Positions 22,191 through 34,373 of a stretch of DNA of 64,000 bases are shown here, one piece after another. Source of the DNA: Daucus carota subsp. sativus (taxonomy: Eukaryota > Streptophyta > Magnoliopsida > Apiales > Apiaceae). The position numbers were made by a program, and so were the translations under genes. The stretch is taken from assembly GCF_001625215.2 (NCBI RefSeq), contig NC_030387.2, positions 34,557,606 through 34,621,605 on the forward strand, given 5' to 3'. The notes under the pieces were generated by a model. The model saw only the letters and a program-made list of their open reading frames with translations. It was not told the origin of the DNA and did no database searches. Each line of letters starts with the position of its first letter. Within the stretch, counting starts at the first letter, position 1.

Positions 22191-22235
22191 CCTCCCTCCC
22201 TCCCTCCCTCCCTCCATCTCTCTCTTCTCTCTCTC
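22129..22235. repeat. (CT)n microsatellite followed by (CCCT)n
   Basis: About 60 bases of pure CT repeat run into CCCTCCCTCCCT and more TC repeats. It lies about 450 bp upstream of the MRS2 copy D start. On that gene's strand it reads as GA repeats, a common feature of plant 5' flanks. An ORF across it (RERERE...) is an artefact. Confidence 0.95.
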
Positions 22236-22974
22236 TCTTACACAGTAAACAAGCAATTGGCAACTAAATTGAGAAACAGAAATAAACATGAAACAAAATC
22301 AGGAATCAGGAGTAATTTACAATAAACTAAAACAGATGATGATAAATAACAAGGAAAAAACAATCAGAATTAAAGAAGATAAGGATTACCGACGGAAAAT
22401 TAGGGATTTACGGAAAGGCAGTGGGGAATTGAGAAGGTAGCTTCAGCTTGAGGCAATTACAAGAAATTAAAGAAATTTAACTTTACGACTCTTTGAAAAA
22501 TATCAAATCTACTGCTACATACGTGTCCCCAACCAGATATTATCATCAATATAATAAGACACTACTTTATGAGTAATTCAGTTGATTTAATTACTCTCTC
22601 GCTCTTTATTATACTGCAAAGTGGAGAGCAGTAGTGATCAGCATGTAGATGTTTGTAAAACGCAACTGAATATAAAAATTCCGCATAGACCATTTTTTAA
22701 GGAATATTTCGGAAACCATATATAATTGATGTTTCATATGAAAAATCGGTCTCCGTACAACTTCCCTTGTATAAATATATCATTAAATTTTATCAGAGAA
22801 AATGATTTTATTTGTTAAATATAAGAATTACTAGATATGATTAAGAAAAGTTTGATAATAATTTTATTTTGTAACATTAGTTAAATATATGAATTATACA
22901 AAAATAAGGTTTGATTAAAAGTTCGTTGTACTAAGTGATATAAGTAAATTTATTTGACTTTGAGTATATATATC

Positions 22975-23401
22975 AGGGCCAACATTCCAGAGAGGGACTT
23001 CTTACATGGAGTTACGTGGTGCGCCACTATAAATCATCAATTTTATTATAAATTCTGTTATAGAATACATATAAAACGTGATTCTAATATAGAATACTAT
23101 AAAATAAATCTATTTTAAGTAATTTAACACTTAAAATTTGATTAAAAAGTATATTTTCGAAACTGATTCTACAACAGAATAATTCTGGATGATTATTATT
23201 CTGTTATAGTATCATGTTGAGATATTGCATAATTTTAGATGATCTTTGGAATAAAAAATTTGTATAACTTCGTTTTCGGTTTAATAATCAAAATTTGAAA
23301 TTATATTTCATAAAAAATATAACAGAATATATATTATGTATATATTTATAATGGTGTGCTACGTAACTCCATATAAGAGGGTATGCTATGGAGTGCTACC
23401 C
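22975..23401. mobile_element. MITE, probably hAT-like (427 bp)
   Basis: Sub-terminal inverted repeats are TATATGGAGTTACGTAGC-like on both sides (ACATGGAGTTACGTGGTGCG at the left). TATATATC flanks both ends (8 bases), though in AT-rich DNA this could be chance. The interior is AT-rich with no ORF. Confidence 0.6.
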
Positions 23402-23441
23402 TATATATCATAACTAACTAAACTAAATAAAGAGATATGAA

Positions 23442-24239
23442 TCATTCCCAGCCGCCTCTCCTCTCTTCCTCTTCTATTAGGGTTTGTCCTTTTTCGAGTA
23501 AATCGAGGGGCTTCCACTGGTTTTCTCCGGTGGAAAGCCCCAACCTTCTCCCAACCTCTTTATTATCTATTGTTACTCTCGTTAATTTCTTTTCAATAAT
23601 ACCCAATCTTTTGGGTGTTTGTGTGTCTCTCCACTTGGAGTGTGTGGTTGTGTCTCTCCTTTTGGAGTTTGTTATGTCTTTGTTTAGTCATAATTGGGTT
23701 GATTTCGTGTTGGATCAGTTGAAAACGAGTTTATTGATATTTTTGGTGATCTACAAAAACTGTATCGAATCTGAGACGGTGGTGATTATTGCAAGAGCTC
23801 ACCTTTCACAATCAAAGATTATTCATCATTTACGGGTTTACACTTTCGGCATGTCTATAGCTGGTATCCGGCATGTAGATAGCTGGGGTGCCTTCGGCAA
23901 GTCTATAGCTGGTATCCGACATGTAGATAGCTGTGGTGCCACTTCTCCAATCTCGATTTATGCGATTGGTGTTTCTGAACATTGGGCTATCAATAGTTTT
24001 TATGTGATATGGTCAATTGCGATGTTACTGTTTCCAGAGATTTTGGTGCAATTTGGATCGCTTGGGATGTCTTTGATTTCGTTCTTAGCTTCAAGAATTA
24101 TTGAATTCTATACAAATCATCTAATTGTTTTTAGCATGCTATTTGTTTTACCACCTGGTTGTATCGACAGTTGGGGGTTTGTCCCGTATTATATTCAAGT
24201 TAATGAAATCTTCTTGCATTTGTCAAAAAAATAAAAAAG
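23442..24239 (+). mobile_element. Retroposon of about 800 bp with A-rich tail and 17-bp target duplication
   Basis: The 17-base sequence AAATAAAGAGATATGAA occurs exactly at 23425-23441 and 24240-24256. The right end before it is A-rich (TTTGTCAAAAAAATAAAAAAGA). Perfect long direct repeats plus an A tail are the mark of LINE-type target-primed insertion. The 5' end is rich in CT and carries TATTAGGGTTT, like a plant mRNA leader. A 265-residue hydrophobic frame starts inside the target duplication and has no known domain. An internal unit of about 48 bp (GTCTATAGCTGGTATCCG...) is duplicated near 23852-23940. It could be a non-autonomous Sadhu-like retroposon or a processed copy of an unknown transcript. 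Confidence 0.85.
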
Positions 24240-24256
24240 AAATAAAGAGATATGAA

Positions 24257-24785
24257 CTCTTTTCTCAGCCCAACTCACAAATTCTCACATTACAAAAGCC
24301 TTCAAAAGCCACACCAGAGCCAACCCAGCTAAATAAAACATCAGCCCACCAGGCCCTCCCATTCATGAGCATTTATTTCACAAATACTTATTACATTAGC
24401 ATATTCTGTCATTCATATAAAAATCTGGATTTGCAAAATCGCATTCATCTTGACAGTTGATACACATGGTGATAAATTAGAGGCCACGCCTGTCAAATTC
24501 ATAGAATACATCAATCATTATCAACTAGAGTACACCTTGCAAGAAAATAATACTACTCCTAGATAGTGAAACAAGCAATTCAATACAATACAAATCCTGG
24601 ATGTAACTGAAGTACTCATTTCATTACAATTTACAAGACTGATTACAGTAATAGCCCCTGCCTTGTTAACTGGCCGGCCAGAACTTACAATAACATTGCA
24701 CTTAAGTTATATACAAACATGAAACATAACCAAAGTATGGTTTAGTTTATATACAGTGAACACTACTAGATAGCATCAAGAATTG
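24257..24785. other. Spacer and probable 3' UTR of the J-domain gene
   Basis: No coding signal is apparent. The part next to 24786 should be the 3' UTR of the minus-strand gene. Confidence 0.5.
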
Positions 24786-25629
24786 TCATATGTAAGGATT
24801 GATGTGAGAAGAGTAATCTCTAATGCCAGCACCTTCCCATCCCATCCATTCTTCCCACATATCGTAATCTGGATCAAACATCCCTCTCATAGTTTCATCA
24901 TCGGACGGAGTACTAGCCCATGTCGGTGTCACTTCTTCCTCTTCTTGTTGCCTTAAACTAGCCATCACCGCATCGTATGCTTCGTTTATTTGGTGGAATT
25001 GTACTCCACAGTTGCTTCCTTTGCACACGTCTGGATGATACTGCACCACCAGTTCATTCTCAATTATTTAGTCTCATCACTAATAAAAAATACACACATG
25101 GATCATATCATCACATATGACTTAACTAATCCTTCTGCATAAAACTGTACATATAATAAAGTCAAACAAGATTAAAGGATACAATATAGATTATCTTTTT
25201 GCCTTAACAACATCAAGATCAAAGATCATCTTTGAGCTAAAACTCAAATCACCAAAAAAAAAAATATTATATATAAATTATATCAACAAGACTAAAAACT
25301 AAAATCAGTGATCCAAGTATATCATCAAAAGAATATCAAAGCTGTAGATATATACAAGAACAAAGCAACAAGTTAGACAATCTCTCAACAAATTTCTTAT
25401 GATTGAACAAATCATTTACCTGTAGTGCTAGTTGTCTAAAGGCCTTCTTCACTTCCGATTCAGAAGCCCCTTTATTGATCCTTAGAGTTTTGTAAGGATC
25501 TGCGGAGAAAGTAGACACACAGTTAATCTTGAACAGTCTACTTTGATTTCTCTTCTTCCTCGGATCTTTTTTCATAAACAAAGAAGAAGAAGAGCCACGA
25601 GCAGAAACAACTCCACCGAAACTTGCCAT
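24786..25629 (-). CDS. J8: Chloroplast J-domain co-chaperone, J8 type
   Basis: This is a small plastid DnaJ-like protein, expected to stimulate stromal Hsp70. Two exons, 25629-25420 and 25040-24786, encode 154 residues, close to the usual size of J8. Residues 1 to about 38 are rich in Ser, Lys and Arg ([19 protein letters not shown]) and look like a transit peptide. The J domain follows: [27 protein letters not shown], interrupted by the intron, then [12 protein letters not shown] with the catalytic HPD triad, then [11 protein letters not shown]. The C-terminus [17 protein letters not shown] and [10 protein letters not shown] is the distinctive signature of this family. The splice (CAG|GT...AG|TATCAT) is in phase 0. 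The motif match is strong. Confidence 0.93.
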
Positions 25630-25710
25630 TTTTTTGCCTGTGTTATAAACAAATAGACCTCAACAAATTAATAATCTGAATAGATATGGCTAACAGTCTA
25701 GCACTATGCG

Positions 25711-25720
25711 TTATATATAT
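25711..25720 (-). promoter_or_regulatory. Possible TATA box of the J8-type gene
   Basis: On the minus strand it reads ATATATATAA, about 85 bp upstream of the ATG, leaving room for a 5' UTR of about 50 bases. It is inferred from position and composition only. Confidence 0.4.
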
Positions 25721-25998
25721 GCATGGGGTGGTGCTTGCTGGTAAGTGGATATATTTGAAATTGAGGTCATTAAAGTAAATGTTGTGTGTTAGTTACGGCA
25801 ATTGCAGTTGTGTTGTGACGTATTTTAATGATAAAAAATGAAGAAGAGGGGATAGAAAACAATTATGGAGGGACCAAAGAAGATAAGAATGGAGGCATAT
25901 TGATGAATTGATGGCTTGATGCCAGTAGAAAATAGAATATTCATAATTTTATATTATTTTTTTAGTAATATATTATGTTAAAAGTTCTAAAAAATTAC

Positions 25999-26292
25999 TC
26001 CCTCCGTCCCTATTTATCTGTCCATTTTGGAAGTAAAAATTTGTCCCTATTTATCTGTCCATTTATACTTTCAAAACTAATTTAATGATAGTTTTTCAAA
26101 TATATCTCCATAATTTCAATTTTGAAGGCTTGACTTATTTAAAACTTGGTTGAATTCATGTTTTCAAGACATAAAGTATGGGTATTCCACCATTTTCAAG
26201 ATATTAATTAGAGGTATTTAATGAAAAAGTTCATACAATCAATTATTCCGTTTTTTTTTCCAAAATGGACAGATAAAAAGGGACGGAGGGAG
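25999..26292. mobile_element. Stowaway-type MITE (294 bp)
   Basis: Its long terminal inverted repeats read CTCCCTCCGTCCCTATTTAT and end with ATAAAAAGGGACGGAGGGAG. TA flanks both ends. An internal direct repeat of the sub-terminal region (ATTTATCTGTCCATTT) occurs at the left. Confidence 0.93.
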
Positions 26293-27309
26293 TATAAAAT
26301 ATAAAAGATTTTTTTCGTCATTTGAGAAGTAGGAAAGGGCGTAAGGTCCTTATCCTCTGCTTAAAGAAAACTATGACGTATTGTCGGTTTGTGAAGGAAA
26401 TGATTCTTATCCAGACCTTGACTCATCTATTTCATTATTTATGCATTATTTACTCTCAGTATAAACCACCTCTTATTAAGCTCATATATTCTTCTTAGAA
26501 ATAGGAGTAAAACATTCATATTTTATTTTTAAATGATATGTTTAAGCATGAACTAAATGATACCAGCTTTGTAATAATGTACAATAGAAATCAATATCAT
26601 AAAAAAGTTTGAAAACCTTTTATCTGCAAATGATCATTTATGATATATTTTCTAAGAATTTACAACTAGGATTCAAATAATATGTTAAACACTATTATAT
26701 AATAGGTCATTTTATTTTTAATATGTAGTTTTATGCATCTTTGCAACATTATAAATTTATCAAAATTTTATTTACAATTCATATTATATTTTCATATTTT
26801 TTTTAATAATGTTATGAGAATTACATAATAATCATTATTGTTATTTCAAGTATTATTGGAAAATGTTGTTTCTATTCATTTTTTTTTAGAAAAAACTGTT
26901 CCACAGCCGAGAATTTTATTTCATTTTCACAATCTTGGGTATCGGCATCGGATACCTTTATTGAAGTGTTTGGATATTTGACTTATAAATTAGTATAATA
27001 TTTGATAATTTTGTAATTTATTTTAATTTAATTAAGAAATAAATTATTATAATAAAGAACTTATATTAATATATGTAATATTTTACTACTTAAATATAAA
27101 AAAACACGAAACAGCGGCGAAGTGGTGGAAATATCGTGGTTAGATTTTTATGCTGCAAAGAAGCTGGGAAGCCCCTTTTTCTCGGCTTCTATCTCCTGCC
27201 TCCGCTAGTGCATAAAAATAGTACTTCTTTTTCCGGTCAAAAGGGATTGAAAAAAAATTTGACCTCATAATATTTTTAAAAATTTTAAAACTTCATTAAT
27301 TTCAAAATG
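26293..27309. other. AT-rich spacer, no gene seen
   Basis: This is low-complexity AT-rich DNA without ORFs of note. Confidence 0.6.
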
Positions 27310-27853
27310 AGTAAAGTGCATTTTGTGTACATGCACTTTAAGCGAGACACCATTTGTAATATTGCACTTCTAAAACCACCACATACAATATCAGTTTATC
27401 ACAATTCATAATCCGATACAGTTTATGCAGTCCCGTCTATAATTCTTAACGTCGTTAACAGAGAAAGGGGTATTTGTGTAATTTCACCTCTTTAATGGTT
27501 CTTTTGTGCTTCTTTTTGCTATATAACGATTCTACAGCCTCACGCAACCCTAATTTTCCATCAATTGTCTCATATGCTAGCTTAAAAATCAGGGTTACGT
27601 GAGGCTGTAGAATGATTTTGGGGGGGGGGGGTGTTGCAGCTTCGTTAAATAGCAAAAAGAAGCACAAAAGAGCCGTTAAAGAGGTGAAATTACACAAATA
27701 CCCCTTTCTTTGTTAACGGCGTTAGGAATGATAGACGAGACTGCGTAAATTGCATCGGGTTATGAACTGCGATATTGCATGTGGTGGTTTTAGAAGTGCG
27801 GTATTGTAAATGGTGTCTCACTTAAAGTGCAGGTACACATAATGCACTTTACT
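27310..27853. mobile_element. Foldback-type element (544 bp) with about 230-bp inverted arms
   Basis: AGTAAAGTGCATT at the left mirrors AATGCACTTTACT at the right, and nearly the whole element pairs with itself: GGGGTATTTGTGTAATTTCACC against GGTGAAATTACACAAATACC-like sequence, and CTACAGCCTCACG against CGTGAGGCTGTAG. The unpaired loop is about 30-60 bp. A 12-base G run is near 27620. The frame at 27455-27697 comes from the arm and is not a gene. No clear target duplication was found. Confidence 0.85.
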
Positions 27854-28457
27854 TTTTAAAAATTTAAAAACACTCAATTGACTAAATTAAATTATATGCA
27901 AACACATTTAATAAGTTATAAGTCAAATTCAGTTATCACGAGCGATAGTTAGACCCAGGTGTCCCGGGACAACAGAGGATAAACCCACCACTTACACTAT
28001 TAAAAATCTTACGGAATAGAGTATTATATTTCTAGGGTTGCATTATGATTTTTTATGAAGATTATAATTTAAAAGGTAATAATTTTATAAGTTAATATTT
28101 TTCAGTAATTAAATGTATAATGATTTGTAAAGAAAAGTTGATCAGTTTGTTAGAATTGGAGAAAATATCAGTGAACAAATATAACTTAATAAATTATGAA
28201 TGCATAACTACAACATGTAAGACTTACATAAATCAATAAAATAAAAAATATGCTCAGATAAATTTTGCATATTTTCAATATATTGAAAAGAAATTACCTG
28301 CAAGTATAGGCCATGAGAAATAAAATCATGTGTTTTTTTGAAACACTTTCTTCATTGTTTCCTGCATATTCATTTCTTACATTAATATGTTTGAAAAATC
28401 ACGACAAAGAAATTTGATATACATCTTTATACAGATCAAATTGAACCATGTGGGTAT

Positions 28458-28889
28458 AGGAGTAACAATATGAGACCTGATCTGACAATCTAACAAAAAT
28501 TCGATTTGTAAAATATGAATTCGGGTTAAAGTTTTTCGGATTCAGGTCGAATACGAAATACAAAATCAATCTGAAAAAATTGGTCATTTTGGGTTGAATT
28601 CGGGTCACCCGAAATTACCCAGAAATGAATATATAATATAAACTATATATATTTATATCATTTTTGTAATATCTATTAGTTAAATTTTATAAAATATTAT
28701 TTAATTTAATGAAAATTAAATAATTTGGATTAAAATGACATTTATTATTCAAAAATAAATTAATTAATAAATATTATGGTCCGGGTTAGTTTACCCGAGT
28801 TAGTGCGGGTCAGGTTCATGTTGGGAATTTTAACTCATGACTTTCAACCCGACTCGAAACCAATCTCATTCCCGATATTACCAGCCTAG
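28458..28889. mobile_element. hAT-like MITE (432 bp)
   Basis: The eight-base duplication GTGGGTAT flanks both sides (28450-28457 and 28890-28897). The ends AGGAGTAACAATATGAGA and CATTCCCGATATTACCAGC are partly inverted. The interior has the phrase GGGTTGAATTCGGGTCACCCG, common in plant repeats. Confidence 0.7.
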
Positions 28890-28897
28890 GTGGGTAT

Positions 28898-29729
28898 CAA
28901 CTCATATCTACTTCTTATTGTCATTAGATCTTAATGCGAACCTGATTAATTACATTTATTTAAAACATGATATTTTATAAAGAATCTAATCAATTCAAAA
29001 TACAAATTGAACCCACAAATATACATAATAGTGAAATCAGAGAAGGACTTACCATGTCGATTAAGATGAATTCACGATGCCAAGCATTTTACTCAGATAA
29101 CACGAGAGATCGACGAGTAAATAAAGCAGAATAAAGCAGATCAAGTAATATCTAAAAACCGCACAATATATCAATATCGGATTAGATTGTTTTTGTTGCG
29201 GGTGGTGCTATTGAGGTTATATTCAATATCTTGAAAGTGATTTTATTGATGGAGAGAGAGAAAAGGCGATGTATTTTATAGATAAAGAAATAAGAAGAGA
29301 AAAGGCGATGTATTTTATAGATAAAGAAATAGGAATGAAGGTAAGGGCGGATATCAAGATGGGCCGGGTCAAAATCCAACAGCCTATTGAACAGTTATAC
29401 ATGTCAAGCCCTGTTATATTAAATTTAGCTCAATACTATATAAATAATCCAAGGGTCCTATTCCATTGCAAACCCTTCATAAACTATAAATTAAAAATTT
29501 AAATAAAAATTCTATAAATCACATCGGAATATTGCACATATGGTATCTAGTTGGGAGATGAAGAAAAATTCAGTGAAGTTGGATTTCAAAAAAAGGTCAT
29601 CCATTGAGGGGGAAATTCAAAGGGAAATTCTCAATGATACATTTGTGGTTTTGGCTAGTCTAGATGATACGCAAAATAGTTTTGACTTCCGATTGGTACA
29701 CTTATACTATTGTACCATTCTATACAATA
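28898..29729. other. Spacer with a 36-bp tandem duplication, no gene seen
   Basis: GAGAAAAGGCGATGTATTTT plus ATAGATAAAGAAAT occurs twice in a row at about 29258-29332. Short frames on both strands derive from it. No gene is supported. Confidence 0.6.
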
Positions 29730-30116
29730 CTCCTCCCGTCAAGTTCTGTTAAACAAATGTTAACTATTCTTAAATTAACTCTAAAATAACATGTAAAACT
29801 CTATAAATAATATTTTTACTGCTTGACCACATATTTCGAGGTACTTGTTTGATATTTATGGTGACTTTAGTGACCATCTTGATACTGTTTTCTGTTCAGT
29901 GACCAACTTGATACATTAAGTCCACTTCAGTGACCAACTAGATAATTAACAAAAAAAAGAGCTTGGGATAAAAACAAAGCATGTACTTAAATTTTACATT
30001 TTCCAAATAAAATTTGGTCAATGAATTTTACATTTTACATCATGTAATTATACTTTATTGGAGCCTGGAAATTCGTGCAATCAGTGAGCATATACATTCC
30101 ATTGAGACGGAGGGAG
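29730..30116. mobile_element. Possible Stowaway-type MITE (387 bp), degenerate left end
   Basis: The right end GAGACGGAGGGAG|TA is clear. The proposed left end TA|CTCCTCCCGTCAAG is a weak match. The interior repeats the phrase CAGTGACCAACTTGATA, so it may be composite. Confidence 0.4.
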
Positions 30117-30517
30117 TAACACCGAGTGACCCAGCTCATATACCGAACTCATCGGAACACTGCTATTACTTTTGAACAGGCGTCCCCTGTTGTTGCTTTC
30201 AAAAGAATCAAAATGGAACAGTCAGCTCCGCCTTCTCTTCACTCTTCACTCAACTTTATTTTCTTCAAATATGTATGTTATTCTCTCTTTTTATTAAAGT
30301 AATTAGATGAGATTGTGGTATAAATTTCGCGCATAATTTGTAAATTGTAATTGACTCGCATTTGTTTGATTGTGTAAATGAATAAGTGATGCTTGTATAA
30401 TCGTTTGAGTGTTTGCTTTAATTATTGTGACTTTGATGTTAGTTTAATTAGGAATTGCCTTGAAGTCTTGAACTATGTTACTGGAATGTTGGGTATCAAA
30501 GAAAACTTTATTACTAT

Positions 30518-30680
30518 GGATTTGTCTAGTGTGTGCCCATGAGCACATGCTAAGCACCAAAATATATAAATTTGGAAGGTTTTGATTGGTGTGGTTGTTA
30601 TAAATGCAGAGGGGTCCACCCTCCAAATTCATGGATTTTAGTGCTTAGTATATGCCCATGGGCACACACTGAAAAAACCG
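30518..30680. mobile_element. Mutator-like MITE, GTGTGCCCATG family (163 bp)
   Basis: The terminal inverted repeats are AGTGTGTGCCCATGAGCACA and TATGCCCATGGGCACACACT, extending inward through the TGCTAAGCAC block. An exact 9-base duplication, TATTACTAT, flanks it (30509-30517 and 30681-30689). It shares its sequence with 39555-39738 and 16810-16899. Confidence 0.88.
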
Positions 30681-30964
30681 TATTACTATCCTCAAATCTT
30701 TTTCAAATCTTGTTGTTTATAGATTAGACATAAGGTTCGAATAAACACTAAATTTTATAAATTTTGTGATATCTGATATGTATAAGTATTGTAGATATTT
30801 ATTTTCTGACAATTTACATAACTAAATTTGGATACAAGATCTCTGGTGATTTATTATTCTCACTTCTTTGATATTCAATAGTTTAAAATATTCCTCCTGA
30901 CAAAAAAAAAAGTTTAAAATATTCTTTAAAATGAAAGTATTTAGAATATACTTATTTCAAAATA

Positions 30965-32432
30965 GGCTTAAATATCTTTTTGCCATTGAAGTTTGACATG
31001 TTATACACATTAACCACCTATGTTTCAAAAAATACGGTTCGACCATCAAACTTAGCACTTTTGTATATATGAACCATAATCGGCTCAAACAAAAAAAACC
31101 GGGAGCAAGTGCATAACAATTGCCGTGAACGAGAGTAGTTGACAACATTTCATTGGAGGGCTTTCAACTGTGGTGCGTCTCACTTCTCCTTTGCAGCTCC
31201 AAGTAGATGTAATATACTCATCTGATGTTCTTGAATACAGTAATCTTTTTGTACATTCCTTTCTCCTGGTATCCCATTTTTTTTCCTTTCTATAATTTTG
31301 TAAATCTGATCCGTTATAAAATAATATTTTAACACTAATATAATTTATTTTAATAAATTAAATATTTTTATATTATTTTAGTGTATTCTTATTAGTATCC
31401 CGATTAATCATTTCGATTAACTTCCGAATATATTATTTTGAATATTTATTTAAAATTACTTAACTAATTGAAAATGTTCCATCTTTTCTCTCTTGTATGA
31501 AAGTAATAAACAATAAATCTAAAGAAAAATAGAAACCTCACGCACATAAATGCGATTAATTAAAACATATTTTCTTTTAATATGTTTATTCAAAAAATAT
31601 TTTTTAAAAACTATATAACATAATAAATATAATGAAATAAATATTATTATACTATTTTTATATATTCTGATTAGTGCCCAATTAATCATTTTAATTAATT
31701 TTTGAATATATTTTAAATATTTATTTATTTTAAAGTACTTCATTAATGTATTGAAAATGTCCCATCCTTTTCTTTTATATAAAATTAATAAATAATATTA
31801 TATATTCAGATACATTTAAATTCTTGAAAACATAAGCAGCAATATTTTATAATACTATTCACACTTTCATTGCAAACGACAACTTTGCCTTATCAGAGGA
31901 AGCAAAATTAACAAGTCACCAGAAAAATGTTTGGTCCGATCTTCAGACATGCTATATAAAGGAGCATCTGCTTTACTTTGATGTATATTATTAAACCAAA
32001 ACAAAAAAAAATTAAAAACACAAACCTCTTACTCTCCACCCTTGTCGTTTTAATCATTACCAACCTGATATAGCTACTGATACAATTCTAGACATAGACG
32101 GGCTTAAACTAGTTTGCTAGCACAAAGCTTAGAAACATACGGGCCAAAGAAGCAGCCATGCGAGGAGGTACGGTGACAAGAAATGTGAAAAAAAGACCTT
32201 GAAACACAAGTTTTGTTGGTGGGTTTCCTTGGTACACTGCACACTCTTCACCCACCACTCACTCTCTTTTAAAACAATTGTATTACACACGCTCCCCGGT
32301 TTGGCTTTTTTGTTCGATTGTGGTGAGAAAGTACATTTGTTTAAACTTTAATGGTCGAACCGTATATTTTGAAACATGGGTGGTTAGTGTGTATAACGTG
32401 TCAAACTTCAATGGTAAAAACGTATTTAAGCC
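30965..32432. mobile_element. Non-autonomous Mutator-like element (1468 bp)
   Basis: Terminal inverted repeats of about 180 bp begin GGCTTAAATA and include CCATTGAAGTTTGACA and AATACGGTTCGACCAT on the left, mirrored at the right. The exact 9-base duplication TTCAAAATA flanks it at 30956-30964 and 32433-32441. The interior is AT-rich; I recognised neither a transposase nor a captured gene. Confidence 0.9.
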
Positions 32433-32584
32433 TTCAAAATATGCAAATATCAAAAAAAAATTAATAAACTATCTAAGTTTTATAACAACACTTTTTTTTA
32501 TCTAACATTTTTCCGGACACAGACAAATTTGTTTAACACTTCCAAGAAGACTCTTAGTTTCAAAATTATAAGTATAATTTGTTT

Positions 32585-32880
32585 TTTTTTTGAAAAGGAA
32601 AATAAATTTCCATTGATACTAAATATCAAAGATACAATGTCCGACGGAACAGAGTTTCTTTCATCCACAAAAGTATACCATCTAACCGAAGAGTAAGCCA
32701 GTACTCCCGGACGCTTAGACGATATGACCTTTAATGTCCGAAAAGAAAACCCACCAATTGGGCCTCGTTAAAACCCCGCAAGAGTAAAAACACGATGGGA
32801 AAAAAACTCAAGGGGGAAAAAGAGTACTCTACAAAGCAAATATACATCCTTTACAAAGAAATTACAAGATAAAACTCGTA
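32585..32880 (-). mobile_element. Probable 3' end of a non-LTR retroelement, minus orientation
   Basis: It starts with a T run (poly-A on the minus strand) followed by GAAAAGGAAAATAAATTTCC, a common 3' end of plant LINEs. It continues through the phrase GGGCCTCGTTAAAACCCCGC, which recurs in many plant repeats. 5'-truncated. The class is uncertain. Confidence 0.4.
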
Positions 32881-33099
32881 TCCTCCGATGCTAAAATGAT
32901 TTGTACACTTATGTCCTTTTCCATCTGCTACTTCTAAAATTCCGTAGAGTGCAATATTTAACATTGAACCTGCAAGATATTATAAACATTAAATAAAAAT
33001 AGTTAGCAAACACTGAAGATAAAATAGTATGGAAACAATTCAAATACACCAACATTAAATAGTAATTAATTAAAAATAAAAACACTTCAATAAATGACA

Positions 33100-33901
33100 C
33101 TTAATTGTGGTCAAAATATTCCACAAACATAACTCATAAAAAGACAATTAAGCCTTCAATTAAGGCACAATTAACAAAATATTAACGCCGCAATTAAGGC
33201 ACAATTAATGCATCTTTTCTGAAACCGACACACGGATCTCATTCTGATCCCGGAATTACCGCTGTCACCACCATCCTCTTCGGCTACCACCGATATCCTG
33301 TCTCTCCCGTACGAAATCGTGGAGTCATTGGCCGAGTCTCGTCGGTAGCTTTCTTTAGTTTTTATATATCCCTGAAAAAAACAAAAAAACACAAAAAGCA
33401 AACATGCAGCCATGGGATTTCTGAAAAAGGGATTAGGAATACTCGAGTTTTTAATCAATTTTGTGATTCAAATCGTAGGTGAGGATGAAATGGTTCAAAT
33501 CTGGCTATTTTAGTTTAACAGAGAAATCATAATACAAAGTTTTCTGTGAGCAAAGTCTTCGTTTCTACCAAAAACAATATATAAATAAATAATAAAAAAT
33601 CAAACCAAGGCCAGGGTTGTAAATGGATTTGGGGAGTTTGCAAACTACTGCACAATTGGGCTCACATGTAGAAGGGGTTTTGATGAGATTATGAAAATTG
33701 ATAGTGACTGGGGAATGGAGGAGGACGGCCGGAGCTCGTGTCGGCGACGGAGACTCTCGGCGGATTCGAGAGTGGCAGAGGAAGGAGAGGATGGAAAGGA
33801 GAGTGAGAGATGCTTGAGAAGAGAGAGATGGAAAGAAAGAAAGAGAGAAATATAATTTGTTTCAACATTCCTATAAACTTACTCTTACTTTCTAAACACA
33901 A
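33100..33901 (-). other. Possible remnant or leader exons, unrecognised
   Basis: Two minus-strand frames (33171-33458 and 33689-33901) are locally richer in GC and codon-like than their surroundings: a segment with ESYRRDSANDSTISYGRDR, and a Pro/Ser-rich segment with PLSNPPRVSVADTSSGRPPP. I recognise no family and cannot join them by convincing splice sites. They may be a decayed gene or a UTR. Confidence 0.25.
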
Positions 33902-34373
33902 ATTACTTCATAATAATTTGTGCCTATAATAATCATTTTACTTTTTCTTTGATATTTTCCTTCAATATTCTCTCTTATATCAGTTTAATTTGACGTACAG
34001 TTACATGGATAAGATCGAATATGATCATATATGGTGAGCCTACCATTCTGTACATTTGCCATACAATCAACAGTACTCGTAAAAATTCTGTCAAAAAAAA
34101 AAAAACACAAACAGTACTCGTAAAAACATAATATTCACTTAGAAAAGACCAAATGTCAACTTGCAGAAAGTATAGAAATTACATTATCGACAAAAGATTT
34201 CACTACATAAAAAAGAAAAAAAAAAAGGAGAGATGCCTATATCTCTTTTTTGATTCTAAGATTCATCACCAGAGACATTTCTTACTTGTTGGTGAACCAA
34301 GTGAAGATATTATGCTGCTTGGACACTTGGATAACAAGTTCTGATGAACATACATATTGCACAATGACTTCCA

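Noticed and set aside
21942-22289. 115-residue minus-strand frame rich in Arg-Glu
   Set aside because: It is the translation of the (CT)n microsatellite.
23437-24234. 265-residue open frame on the plus strand as a host protein gene
   Set aside because: It begins inside the 17-bp target duplication of a retroposon, has no recognised domain and contains an internal tandem duplication; treated as part of the element.
27455-27697. 80-residue frame in the 27-kb region
   Set aside because: It lies inside the inverted arms of the foldback element.
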